A DNA stretch of 64,000 nucleotides from Mactromeris polynyma (Eukaryota; Mollusca; Bivalvia; Venerida; Mactridae): contig JASFXZ010000009.1 in NCBI GenBank assembly GCA_032209605.1, forward strand, positions 16,107,553 through 16,171,552, written 5' to 3'. The position numbers and the translations under genes were made by a program. Position 1 is the stretch's first letter. Every line of letters starts with the position of its first letter. The notes beneath the pieces are model-generated. The model did no database searches, was not told the origin of the DNA, and was given only the letters and a program-made list of their open reading frames with translations. This document shows positions 10,885-22,000 of this stretch, in pieces.

Positions 10885-12285
10885 ACGCATCACACATCGA
10901 AAAAAATGCACGCATCACACATCGAACTAATACACACGCTTCATACATCGAACAAATGCACGCATTACACATCGAACAAATGCACGCATTAAAGATCGAA
11001 CAAATACACGCATCACACATCGAACTAATACACACGCTTCATACATCGAACAAATGCACGCATTACACATCGAACAAATGCACGCATTAAACATCGAACA
11101 AATACACGCATCACATATCGAACAAATGCACGCATTACACATCGAACAAATGCACGCATTAAACATCGAACAAATACACGCATCACATATCGAACAAATG
11201 CACGCATTACACATCGAACAAATGCACGCATTAAACATCGAACAAATACACGCATCACACCTCGAACAAATGCACGCATTAAACATCGAACAAATGCACG
11301 CATTAAACATCGAACAAATACACGCATCACATATCGAACAAATGCACGCATCACACATCGAACAAATGCACGCATCACACATCGAACAAATGCACCATCA
11401 CACATCGAACAAATGCACGCATCACACATTCAACAAATGTACGCATAACACATGGAACAAATACACGCATCACACATGGAACAAATGCACGCATCACACA
11501 TCGAACAAATGCACCATCACACATCGAACAAATGCACGCATCACACATTCAACAAATGTACGCATAACACATGGAACAAATACACGCATCACACATCGAA
11601 CAAATACACGCATCACACATTCAACAAATGTACGCATCACACATGGAACAAATGTACGCATCACACATGGAACAAATACACGCATCACACATGGAACAAA
11701 TACACGCATCACACATGGAACAAATGTACGCATCACACATTCAACAAATGTACGCATCACACATTCAACAAATGTACGCATCACACATGGAACAAATGTA
11801 CGCATCACACATGGAACAAATACACGCATCACACATCGAACAAATACACGCATCACACATGGAACAAATACACGCATCACACATGGAACAAATACACGCA
11901 TCACACATGGAACAAATGTACGCATCACACATCGAACAAATACACGCATCACACATGGAACAAATACACGCATCACACATGGAACAAATGCACGCATCAC
12001 ACATCGAACAAATACACGCATCACACATGGAACAAATGCACGCATCACACATGGAACAAATGCACGCATCACACATCGAACAAATACACGCATCACACAT
12101 GGAACAAATGCACGCATCACACATTCAACAAATACACGCATCACACATCGAACAAATACACGCATCACACATTCAACAAATGCACGCATAACACATGGAA
12201 CAAATACACGCATCACACATGGAACAAATGCACGCATCACACATCGAACAAATGCACCATCACACTTCGAACAAATATCGATGTT
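10885..12285. repeat. 24-bp minisatellite array (about 58 units)
   Basis: The unit is close to ACGCATCACACATCGAACAA followed by ATGC, varying at CATCGAAC/CATGGAAC/CATTCAAC and ATGC/ATAC/ATGT. The first part (11050-11270) repeats as a 72-bp trimer of three unit types. Because 24 is a multiple of 3 and the unit lacks stops in most frames, several frames on both strands stay open for hundreds of codons. There is no signal peptide, splice site or initiation context for a gene. The array begins about 45 bp after the last poly(A) signal of the upstream gene. Confidence 0.92.
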
Positions 12286-12289
12286 GAAC

Positions 12290-13926
12290 ATAAAAAGCCT
12301 ACCCCCATTATCAATGAAATACATGTAGTTCCTAAACATAAAACAACATCTTAGGTGCATTACAACAGGAACCGGAAATTTTATCTGTTGAATAATGAAT
12401 AATAAGAAGGTTTGTCAATAATTCCAACTTTTACGTACCGGCTATAATGATTTGTGGCAGTCTCAGAGACTTTTGGCCCGAATGATCTGAGCCTCGTTAA
12501 TGAGAAAAACGCAATAAAACATTTCAGTAAAAAAATATGATTCAGCGGCGAGCAGGAGCAAAACAATTGTCAGTTAACATTGAGACGGCCCCTTTTCTTT
12601 AGGAAAATAATAATAAACATGTATTTGTAAAACATTATTGTATCTGAAAACATATTTGCTGTAAAAAAAATTGTGAAACTCAGAATTGTTCGTAGTCTTG
12701 ATAACCATTTAAAGTGCTGTTATCCCCTGAAAAAAATGTCGTTTTCCAAAGTTGTTTTGTATTGACCTACAAATATCCCTGCATTCAGTAATGCTTATCA
12801 CTCAATTTCGTGGAGACATGGCATTTGGGTAAACAATCTCAGAGAATGACACATATATCGAAAGACCAATCTCGACGATATATTGATAAATCAATTATAT
12901 TTTGTCACTTCCTTAAATAGTCTATTAACTTCTAATTGTCTGTATGTTTATGTGTGTATGTTCTACATAAATTTAAATGTTCAACTTGTATTTTTATTAT
13001 AGCAAAAGACCATTTAAGTAATTAATCCACATTTTAACTTCACAGTATTATATTATACTGTCGACATTTGGAATGCAATATCCTTTTAGAGTACTGTTTA
13101 ACTAGGGGCCAACTACAAAGCGACATTGCGCTTTTTCTGCACATTTTACACTGTACCAATTTTCCTGTATTTTCCGCCCTGAAATCGGTATTAGTGTGTA
13201 TTGAATATCGATCGATAGAAAAAATCGTTAATATCTCGATATCGATTGAATCAATGGCAGCCCTATTAATGAGCTTCAATCACAAACGTGACAAGTACAT
13301 GTATACATGAGCAGTATACCAACTACCCTAGCGACACAACGTCCATGTATATTTAAACGTCTTTGATTTACATCGAAGATGCAACAAGCAGCAATTGAGG
13401 GAATGGAACTCACACACACATAGCTTAGTTAGATCAAGAGTTATACATAACTTCCATAAGTACGTTTATGGGAGCTTTTGTTGCATACGTATGTCTGAGA
13501 GAAGTGCTATGTCAAATTATCAATGCACTTTTTGATGAGTCAGAGCAAGGGGGACTGATCGTAATGTTTTAGTTTTATGATCACCAAGATCATTTTGCTT
13601 GATCATTGTATCATAAATAGCAACCTACATGTATATATTTCACTCATTATTTCTAACACATATACCACATGACGTTTGAAAGTAATGTTTCAGAAATCCC
13701 TGATAATTTATACACACAGGGTGTATAGGAACATTCAGCAAATGGAAACGAGTTGGGCTGAGATGTTAATGTAGTAAGATATGACTCCATAGAAAGCCCA
13801 TACACATATGATAAAGCTGGGATGTTTATTGGAAAATAAAAGCTGAAGAACAGTAGTTAGCATTGTACATGCTATATGCCTAGCATTCTTTGTTAAAAGA
13901 AAACTGATTACATGTACGTGTACATG
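12290..13926. other. Intergenic stretch without a recognised gene
   Basis: This is AT-rich sequence with only short open frames (61-80 codons) of no recognisable family. A short ATCGAT-rich patch at 13200-13260 resembles one at 25400-25440 and may be part of another dispersed element. Confidence 0.45.
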
Positions 13927-14269
13927 TACAGTAGAACTTCGAAACCTCGAACAGTGGTTGGCTCGAACACAGTAAAGGTATACCTCGAACAGTTTCTTAA
14001 GTCCCAGCGAAATGCCTTCTTATTTCATAATATCTATCAGTAGATCACTCGAACAGAGATAGGTCGAACACTTGGTCACGTCGAAGTGTCGAAGTATAAA
14101 TTCGACTCGAAATTGATTATCTTAACCATTTTCATAATGCATAGTACACATGTACCAAGGACAGTTAGTTCGTACATACATATGCATACCAGAGATGCCT
14201 TGATACAATCGATGGCTTGGACTAAATGCAAGTTCCGATAGCAGTTCGAGGTTTCAAAGTTCTACTGTA
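13927..14269. mobile_element. MITE family M3 with about 26-bp terminal inverted repeats
   Basis: The left end TACAGTAGAACTTCGAAACC (continuing CTCGAAC) is the inverse of the right end GTTCGAGGTTTCAAAGTTCT (continuing ACTGTA), with one mismatch in about 26 bp. The interior is about 290 bp, rich in TCGAACA motifs, and non-coding. The outermost TACAGTA is shared with family M1, which suggests mobilisation by related transposases. Confidence 0.85.
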
Positions 14270-15138
14270 CTATTATATACATGTGTGCTAATCTACCTGT
14301 TTTATAAAGTATGAAATGTTTGCAGCAATCAGTCAGAGATCTTCCTAAAGAATTCGCGTTAAAATATTATAAAATCGGAAATGCTTTTCCGGCAATTATC
14401 CGATCCAACTTGTTTTAGAGGAGAAAAGTGCACTGCATTCTCCCCAGAGTAACATCTTGTCGGAGATACGAATTTAACCTTGCTGATACAGATATTAAAT
14501 TGACAACAATTCTAAATACAGGAAAGATTGATACTGTTGTCGTAACGACGTTGTTGCTGAAGATGCTGTTGCGTTGTAGAGGCTGTGTTGTATTTCTCTT
14601 TTCATGAAGTTTGTAAATTTCTCGACTGAAACAACAAAGAGTGAGTAACTCTGCAAGTTTTCTCAGAGTTTATTGTTCATCGATTTCGCCCGAAGCTCTC
14701 CGGTCATTACCGTTGGTAACCCATATCCGGTCGCTAAATTACATTTGGAACCTTTCGGCTTTTATTAGCAAAACTGTTAATGCAGCTGTAGCCTGGGGTC
14801 ATGGCTCACTGATTGCTAACGCTGTCAGTATCGACGCGGAGCAATAGGAGGTTTGGCCAGGATTCCAGGCTATGCAGCTTGCTCCGTGACTCGAAAAAAA
14901 GAAATACCCAGTTTTGTTCAGTGTGTACAACATTACACAGTTATCTCCCGTGTTCATGCAGGTAGTTCTGTGTAGACCTACTGATTTGTGTTTGATTAGT
15001 TTGGTAGTAAATGAAAGCTACTTAATCATGGCATTGTATCAAAGTAATGTTCGTTTATATATGTAATAAACTATGTTTCTTGAGATTTTGAATACTTCAT
15101 AGATGAAATAAGAACAAAGAAAATTTGAAGTGAATCAA

Positions 15139-15431
15139 TTTATTTTGTTTATAACAACAATAAGACAATAATATGACTTTCAAATTGATAATAGATGATG
15201 AATTTATAAGCATGAATTACATTTGCAAATCAGTGAAAGACAGCAAAAGAGATGATTCACGATATATTCCGATATTTCACGATGTATTCCGATGTTTCAC
15301 GAAGTCACATGAAGAGTTGATCGTGGATGTATCACAGTTTTGCTCAGAGCCTAGAAGAGTTCCCGTCCAAATTTTACACAAGTAGTTTATGTCGTATATA
15401 CAAGCTGGAGTTCAGAAGATGAATCATTGAA
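15139..15431 (-). other. Probable 3'-UTR exon of the 73-residue secreted protein gene
   Basis: On the minus strand a strong acceptor (TTTTATTTCAG) ends at 15432, and an AATAAA lies at 15139-15144. The preceding coding exon ends in a strong donor (ATAG|gtaagt) only four bases after its stop codon. Joining the two gives a wholly untranslated last exon. This is inferred from splice signals alone. Confidence 0.5.
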
Positions 15432-15669
15432 CTGAAATAAAAATATAAAGATTATTCAACCGGGAGACTCAAAGTTGGTGACTACATGTATATGAACGAC
15501 CTTTACTCGATCAATTAACAAAATATTGCTGTTTGAATCATTGTATTTTGTTTACTTAAAATCGTTCGAACTTTATCCGAAATCTTTCAGTATGTCCGAA
15601 TGTATTGCGTAGTATGACATCTCGGTGTGTTTGTTTAAATATCAACCAATATAAGAAATACTTACCTAT

Positions 15670-16226
15670 TTAACCGGTAGCAGATCCGTTGACGATGGTA
15701 ACGGTACCGCTAGTAGAGGTAGAGCTGTTGTTGCCGAACAAAATCAGGAGAAGGAACAACAGACCAATCAACATCAGAACTGCAAGAAATAGCAAACATG
15801 ACGACCAATGAGAATCGATTATAACCAATGTGAAACATGAATAAATAATGATTCAATATGATAAGTCCGAATGAAGAATGAGTTTATATAGCAAACATAT
15901 AAATGTCCATTGTTTTGGTCGCTTTATTAACAAGCTGTGTAAAAGTGAACCTCGACACTGATACATGTATACAAGTATGTTATTCCATAGATACAGCATT
16001 TTGCAATCCAAGGTAAATGGAGCTGCTTAATTTCTTGATAAATCTCCTTTTTTATAAAATATTTGAAAAATAGGTTGACAGATTTTTAACGACAAATGAG
16101 CAAATGACACTTACATCCGCTGGATCCGGATCCGGAAGTGGATGGGTAAGCTCCATAGCCATATTGTGCGGCAACCAGACCGACAACGCACATAAGAGCA
16201 AGAGCGGCAACAGCGATGGATTTCAT
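15670..16226 (-). CDS. 73-residue secreted or membrane protein, unknown family
   Basis: Two coding exons on the minus strand, 16226-16115 and 15779-15670, join in phase 1 (GGAT|gtaagtg; ttcttgcag|TTCTG). The product starts MKSIAVAALALMCVVGLVAA, a strong signal peptide, then has a short linker QYGYGAYPSTSGSGSSG. The second exon encodes a very hydrophobic segment, FLMLIGLLFLLLILFG (residues about 38-53), and a polar tail NNSSTSTSGTVTIVNGSATG with potential N-glycosylation sites (NNSS, NGS). It could be a single-pass membrane protein after signal cleavage, or a hydrophobic secreted matrix peptide. The ATG lies seven bases after an acceptor at 16234, so the 5'-UTR is spliced. Both reading frame and splice phases are consistent, which is why I accept so short a gene. 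I do not recognise the family. Confidence 0.75.
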
Positions 16227-16629
16227 GATTGTTCTGAAATTTTGAAATAAAATATTCGTTAGATTTGAATGTTTTTTTTACTGGTGTATATACCCAAATG
16301 CTTGCGTTTCAAAGTAAAGTAAAGTCAGTTTACCATACTCAGTTTGAAGAAGAATTTACTATTTTTTATCGACAAAATATTAATTTACGAGTTTTGATAA
16401 AAATGCGAAATAGATTTACGTGTTTTATCTTGAAACTTGTTAGTTTTCGATTTTTTTATTGCTTATGATATTAATTAATATACGCACGATACAAACAGAT
16501 ATTTCCCAAATTTGGCGTACTGTAAACACAACTTTACTTATAAATAAGCAAATTAATTTGGCTAAATACGTAAATTTTATCAAAATTTGAAATAATTCAC
16601 AAAATGTTATTCATAGCTAGATTGCTTAC

Positions 16630-16657
16630 CTTGTTGACTGATCTGTATTTTGAATAA
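16630..16657 (-). other. Non-coding first exon of the 73-residue protein gene
   Basis: On the minus strand CAGTCAACAAG|gtaagc gives a consensus donor at 16630, and the start is placed about 30 bp downstream of the TATA box. The exon contains no ATG in frame with the product. Its upper boundary is an estimate. Confidence 0.55.
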
Positions 16658-16682
16658 GATACCCATCTCATGGCAAGTAGGG

Positions 16683-16690
16683 TATATATA
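16683..16690 (-). promoter_or_regulatory. TATA box of the 73-residue protein gene
   Basis: TATATATA lies within GATAGTATATATACCC on the minus strand, about 50 bp upstream of the first-exon donor. Such a strong TATA box ahead of a short leader exon is common in highly expressed, tissue-restricted secretory genes. Confidence 0.65.
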
Positions 16691-17929
16691 CTATCCCGTC
16701 CGTAACTTCCGGAAGTGTACCGGACAGTATAGGCGTTAATTACCCTTCAGCAATTTCCTTGAATTGACGGCTGTGTATTGGAAGTTACCCGACGTGTTTG
16801 ACAAGTGGACAGGGTTGTTACGTAAATTCAGTGTATTGCAATTAAAATTGAATTTAACTTAGGTTCTGATAAATGGGTTATTGGTGGTTTGTTTGCATGA
16901 ATGTTCAACATCGCACATTACAAAAATTTAATAGATTTGTAACAATTAAATAGTCTTGGGCAATATTATACAGAAACGTCTTAAGTAAAATCTTACACTG
17001 ATCCTTAAAATTCATTTTCCTCAACTGGTTTATTTAACATACAGGTTATTATATGATCAAATCAAGAGTGATAAATGAATTACCATTGAAAAGCCTAACA
17101 GTTTTAATGTGGTTTTGAAATTACCTTTGAACTTAAGTGAAAATATTTAAGATTCACTTAAGATGTTTCTGTAATATGGCCCCAGATCTGATTATGTCTG
17201 GAACACACTATAGCATAGACGGTTTGATACTGATTAGGTACAATATTTCTTACGTCCTTGTTTATTGGTTAGAAGAAACAAACATCAAATATTCAGATTG
17301 AAGAAAAGTTAGATAAATTATTGTGTATTTGTATGTGAAGAATGTTCTACAATCTAATACTGTATATCCTTTTGCGGTGCAACAATTTATTACATAATTA
17401 TACTCAGTACATTTAAAAACGCAAAATGTAAGATTCCTCAAATGTCATGAACTTACCCAGGGATGCAAGATTACAACTAAGCATAATATTATTTCATTTT
17501 ACACAATGATGAACACTAAAAATTTTTTCAATCAACGGGTATTTTCATACCAAAACAAGTTTTAAGACCCTCTAAAATGACCTTCAAAAGACAAAAAAAT
17601 GCGCCTTTAAATGTACTGAGACATTATTATTCGTTATTGAACACGATCAGTCTCGGCAAACTTGTCCTCAAAAACGTACATTTTCTATATACATGTAATA
17701 ATAAATTAGTAAAGCTCTAATAATGAAACAACTGGAGCAAAGCAAATATTGACAATATACATGTACTCACAATAAGGTATAAAAGAACGGACTAATATCT
17801 TGCGTTTATGTTTGCATGCTAAATATATTTGTGTTACATTGTTTTTCATGATAAATTCAGATTGCATCAATGCCGTTTGTCATCTACCGTATTGTAATAT
17901 AATGCAGGCGCAGTGGTGAAAATGTCACT

Positions 17930-18110
17930 GAATGAGTGCTTAATATTCTTTTTTGTCCCTTTTCGTTTGAGATTTTAGTGTGTGAGAAATGGGATGAAAT
18001 GCCACACTCCACACTCAGACTTAATAATTAGTCCCAGATCTCATATCACACTCAAACCTGTAAGAAAATGGGACACAAAGAACAGTCAACACTCATTTAA
18101 CATTAATAAT
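17930..18110. mobile_element. Palindromic MITE (family M4)
   Basis: The left arm (AATGAGTGCTTAATATTCTT ... GTCCC ... GTTTGAG ... GAGAAATGGGA) is mirrored by the right arm read in reverse (AATGAGTGTTGACTGTTCTT ... GTCCC ... GTTTGAG ... GAGATCTGGGA). The arms are diverged, about 75-80 bp each, with a short centre. It lies about 1 kb upstream of CMPK2. Confidence 0.7.
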
Positions 18111-18321
18111 CATACAGTTTCACACCCAATATGAGACACTATCAGTCTCTAAATAGTAAATGTTTTAATTCTAGATTTGGGGCTGACTTTATAAGTGTCC
18201 GTTATAATTCCGGGCCCTGTTCTGTTCTATACAGTTAAATATCAATGTTTACACACGTTTACATTTTCCGTCCATTGTGGATTCGATTGCAACATACTAA
18301 CTGGCTTAAAAAGTTCATACA

Positions 18322-18500
18322 TAGTAACACATCACATAAAGACCACCTCAATAATAAGACCACCTCAAAATCACGAACACAATTTTCACGTCCATTTTCA
18401 CTAATTTGCTCTTATTAAATCTCAATACTAAGACCACATCAATAACAAGACCAGATTTCAAGGGTCTAAAGAGTGGTCTTATCATTGAGGTGTTACTGTA
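18322..18500 (-). mobile_element. MITE family M1, reverse copy
   Basis: The blocks AAAGACCACCTCAATAATAA, CACAATTTTCACGTCC and CAAGGGTCTAAAGAGTGGTC are followed by ATTGAGGTGTTACTGTA at the right end. It is full length and in reverse orientation relative to the 2354 copy. The 108-codon minus-strand open frame that overlaps it is not a gene. Confidence 0.8.
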
Positions 18501-19043
18501 TTCTATGTCAGGACAGCTACAGCCAATGTAAGCAGTATCGGTACAGGAACATGATAGAGAGGGACTGAAGAGTGTATACACAATTCTGTACAATATCTGG
18601 TATTTGCAACTACAAATGCACAATGAGTGTTTGATTACATTTTGTTCTGGACAAATGACTGAGACAACGTACATGTCTTAAACATCCGCAGTGTAAAGTG
18701 TCAGAGCTGCGTTAAGTACAGGCACGGCCCAACACGCTTGTTATAGTTCCATACAGGACACAGTACTTATACACACCTACTAGTTAGCTAACTTGTTTTC
18801 TATTATCAGATTCTCAGAACTTACGATTCCCTGCGGACATGTATTCTTTAAGTATCATGCAAATTATGTATGAATAATTGAAACTTAAACTTATTTCTTT
18901 AGAATTTCTAATTTAATTGGAATGTATGCAACGATTTCATAACGTTGGACACCATCACTGACTTTCTCTGCGCGTACAAAATGTATATTCTCCCTCACGA
19001 ACTACAGTACTTTGATTTTACAATTCGGGAGTAAATGTAACGA

Positions 19044-22000
19044 TTGTGTAAGAATAATGTATCACCGAGGGCCATGTTTACATATTTCGCGCGCGCCTTT
19101 AAACAAAAACCGCGGACTTTGAAGCTAATCAGTCATCTAACGAGATCTACTAAGTGTGTTTCTTATTTCAACAGTTTCGTCATGTCTTCAAACTGGAACT
19201 GCATCTATATAGCGGGGCCAGATAAATGTATCTATTTCAGACGTAGATCTTGTTCTCAAAATGAAACCGAAAGTAGAGTTCGGTCAACTGTTTCAAAGCT
19301 TCTTACTGCGAACAGTACAATGTATCTATTCTTTCCGAAGCTTTCATACTCGTTTTCTGGTCAGAACGCTTACGTTCAGTCGGCAATTTCAGCTCATAAA
19401 GTTTACAGGCAAAACGGAGTTTGGTCTTCCTCCCTGTTTGCCCATTCTGTGATGTTTGACACAAGCGATTTGTCACAGGGGAACAATTTCAGACGAGGAG
19501 TGTTTTGCTCAATTCCTGATGAGTATAAACAGGACACCACTGACAAAATGACATACTGTTTACGTGAAAATACCAATTTGTCTGCTTATAAACTTGTACA
19601 GTGTGAAGAGAGAGGACTTTACAAAATGCTGGGAGCAGAAATATTGAGTACTACTGATGAGTGGCCACCGACTGCTGAAGACACTGACTTTTACTTGGAA
19701 CTGATTGACAGATCAGAGATAACGGAAGTTCAACAGCTGGAAGAATTAACTTCACCTATCTTCTTTAGATCTGAAATCAGACCAGTGTTTCATGACTATG
19801 AAAGTGCAAGATTGATCCTGGAACCAGTATGTATAATGTAGTTATTGGTTGAGACTGTCTCCGTGATTCTTAAATCCTATAATGGCCCAGAATATCAATA
19901 GATTGTTTCCACATTTACAATATTTATCACCCTTTTTCTGAATAGGCCGTCTGTCATATTGGTAGGCAAATTTCCTTAAAGTTTATAGGGAATATATTAT
20001 AAAATGTAAACGATGATAAAATAATTAAAAATAACTTTTTCATTACGCTCATGTGGGCAGTTGGCTCAGAAAGTTGAAGAAAAATGGTTGTCACACTGAT
20101 CTTTTCCTTCCTTACCACTGTGTAACTCTTCTGTACCTGAATAATTGAAGAAATGATTTATATAATTGTTATTCAATACATCATGTTATGGGCTACAAAT
20201 TGGTCTACAGTATTGTTCAATCTCCTTGAATACCTTAATTTCAGTTATCAGGAGTTTCAGAAGTGAAGGAATTGCTGGACATTACAGATAAATATGTTGC
20301 TACAAAGCCTGTTTCAACTGTTGATCAATCACTTATTCATCCATTTGTTGTTGTTGAAGGAATGGATGCTACAGGTTTGTTTGCTAACTCTAGATTTGAG
20401 AATTGGTTCAAAATTCATGATGGAAAAAAATATCAATCATCGATTATTGATTGGTTCTCACCACTCTGCAAATACAAATATTAGTTGACAAATTCATTAA
20501 GTAAATAATATTGGTCAATATTTGCCCTTAATATTTACATTTACAAAGTACACTCTATAAAATAAATTTCAGGAATAGTTCATTTTTAGTATGGAAGTAA
20601 AAATTCCTTTTGGTTTACAGGTAATCAGGGGTTTCATTTGACCTTGGAGTTGACCCTTTGACCCCTGGAAGTTATAAAAGGCCACGTTTTGGCACGTAGG
20701 ATTCTGGCTGCAGAGTCAATTTATATCTAAGTTACAGATATTTTGGCTATAAAATAGTAAAATCCGGTCAAAACTTATAAGAATGAGCCTCAAGATTCTG
20801 CACCTAATGGAACTGCCGGTCATACATAATAAAGACAAGCATTCATCCAGATTTGCCAGAACAATTACAATTTAAGTATGCATATACAAGCACTTATACC
20901 TTATTGGTGTTAGTATCTGTCCCTTGCTTCTGTCTAGGTAAAACAACATTAACAGAAGAATTAGAGAAGAGGATGGGAGCAGCCCGATTGTTCACACCTC
21001 CTCCACAACTCACAAGTTTGCGAGCATTCTTTGATAAGTACCCAGAAATCATTCGAAGGGCTTATTACAGCATGGGAAACTACATTGTTGCCAGAGATAT
21101 AATCAAGGAGTGTCAGAATAGACCCGTAATTATGGACAGGTATGTGGAATGCTTGTTGTTAGATAGTTTCAGTAACTCAATTTGTAATTGTGCTTGCTTT
21201 GAGTATGAGAGGTCATGGGTTCGTTCCCTGGCCTCTTCATGCCAGACATATCTACTGGCGTTTCAGTTAAAAAAGCTTTGTACCAAGAAATAAATAAGCA
21301 CTTGTAAGTATCTCTTGATGCATATTTTCTAAGTCGCCAATGTAAGTGCTGTTGAACTCTCAATAATTTGTTGATAATTTGTTAAATAATTTGCCTCTTG
21401 TCCACATTTAAAGAAGTCATTTGTTTTTTTGTTTACCGATCCTACTGTGTGAAGTTAGGTGGGTAGGTTGGTAGTTTATTATACCCCCACAAACGAAGTT
21501 TGAGGGGGTATATAGGAGTGAGCTTGTCGGTCGGTCGGTCGGTCGGTCTGTCGGTCGGTCGGTCTGTCTGTCTGTCGGTCTGTCGGTTTTCATGGTTTCC
21601 GGACGATAACTCATGAAAGGCTAGACAGATTTGAAAAATTTTTGGTACACAGGTGTAACATCAGAAGATACAGGTCAAGTTCGATATTGGGGCTGGTGGG
21701 GCCAAGGTCAAGGTCACTGTTACTAAAAATAGTTTCTCTTACTTTCACTTACTAGCAAATGGTTTGTTTTTAGTTGTAAACGACTTATCTTTCTGTGAAA
21801 ATAACTGTTATTTCTAGCATATTGTTTGATATATTTTGCATTGATTTAGTTCCATTTTGCCCAGCTTTTTGTGAGCAATTCTATACAAGTTCAGTTTTTT
21901 ATTTCACAGGAACTGTTGATTAGTTCTTACTGTTCTGTTGGCAGCATTTTTGGTTTATTACATTCAGATACTAGCAAATGGTTTGTTTTTGTTGTTGAAG

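Noticed and set aside
10885..12285. CRISPR-like regular repeats
   Set aside because: Units are directly tandem with no unique spacers, and the region is eukaryotic.
11054..12360. Long open frames of 100-424 codons on both strands giving HASHxEQ- or CDACICSM-type repeats
   Set aside because: They come from a 24-bp tandem unit without stops. There is no signal peptide, splice support or unique flanking coding sequence.
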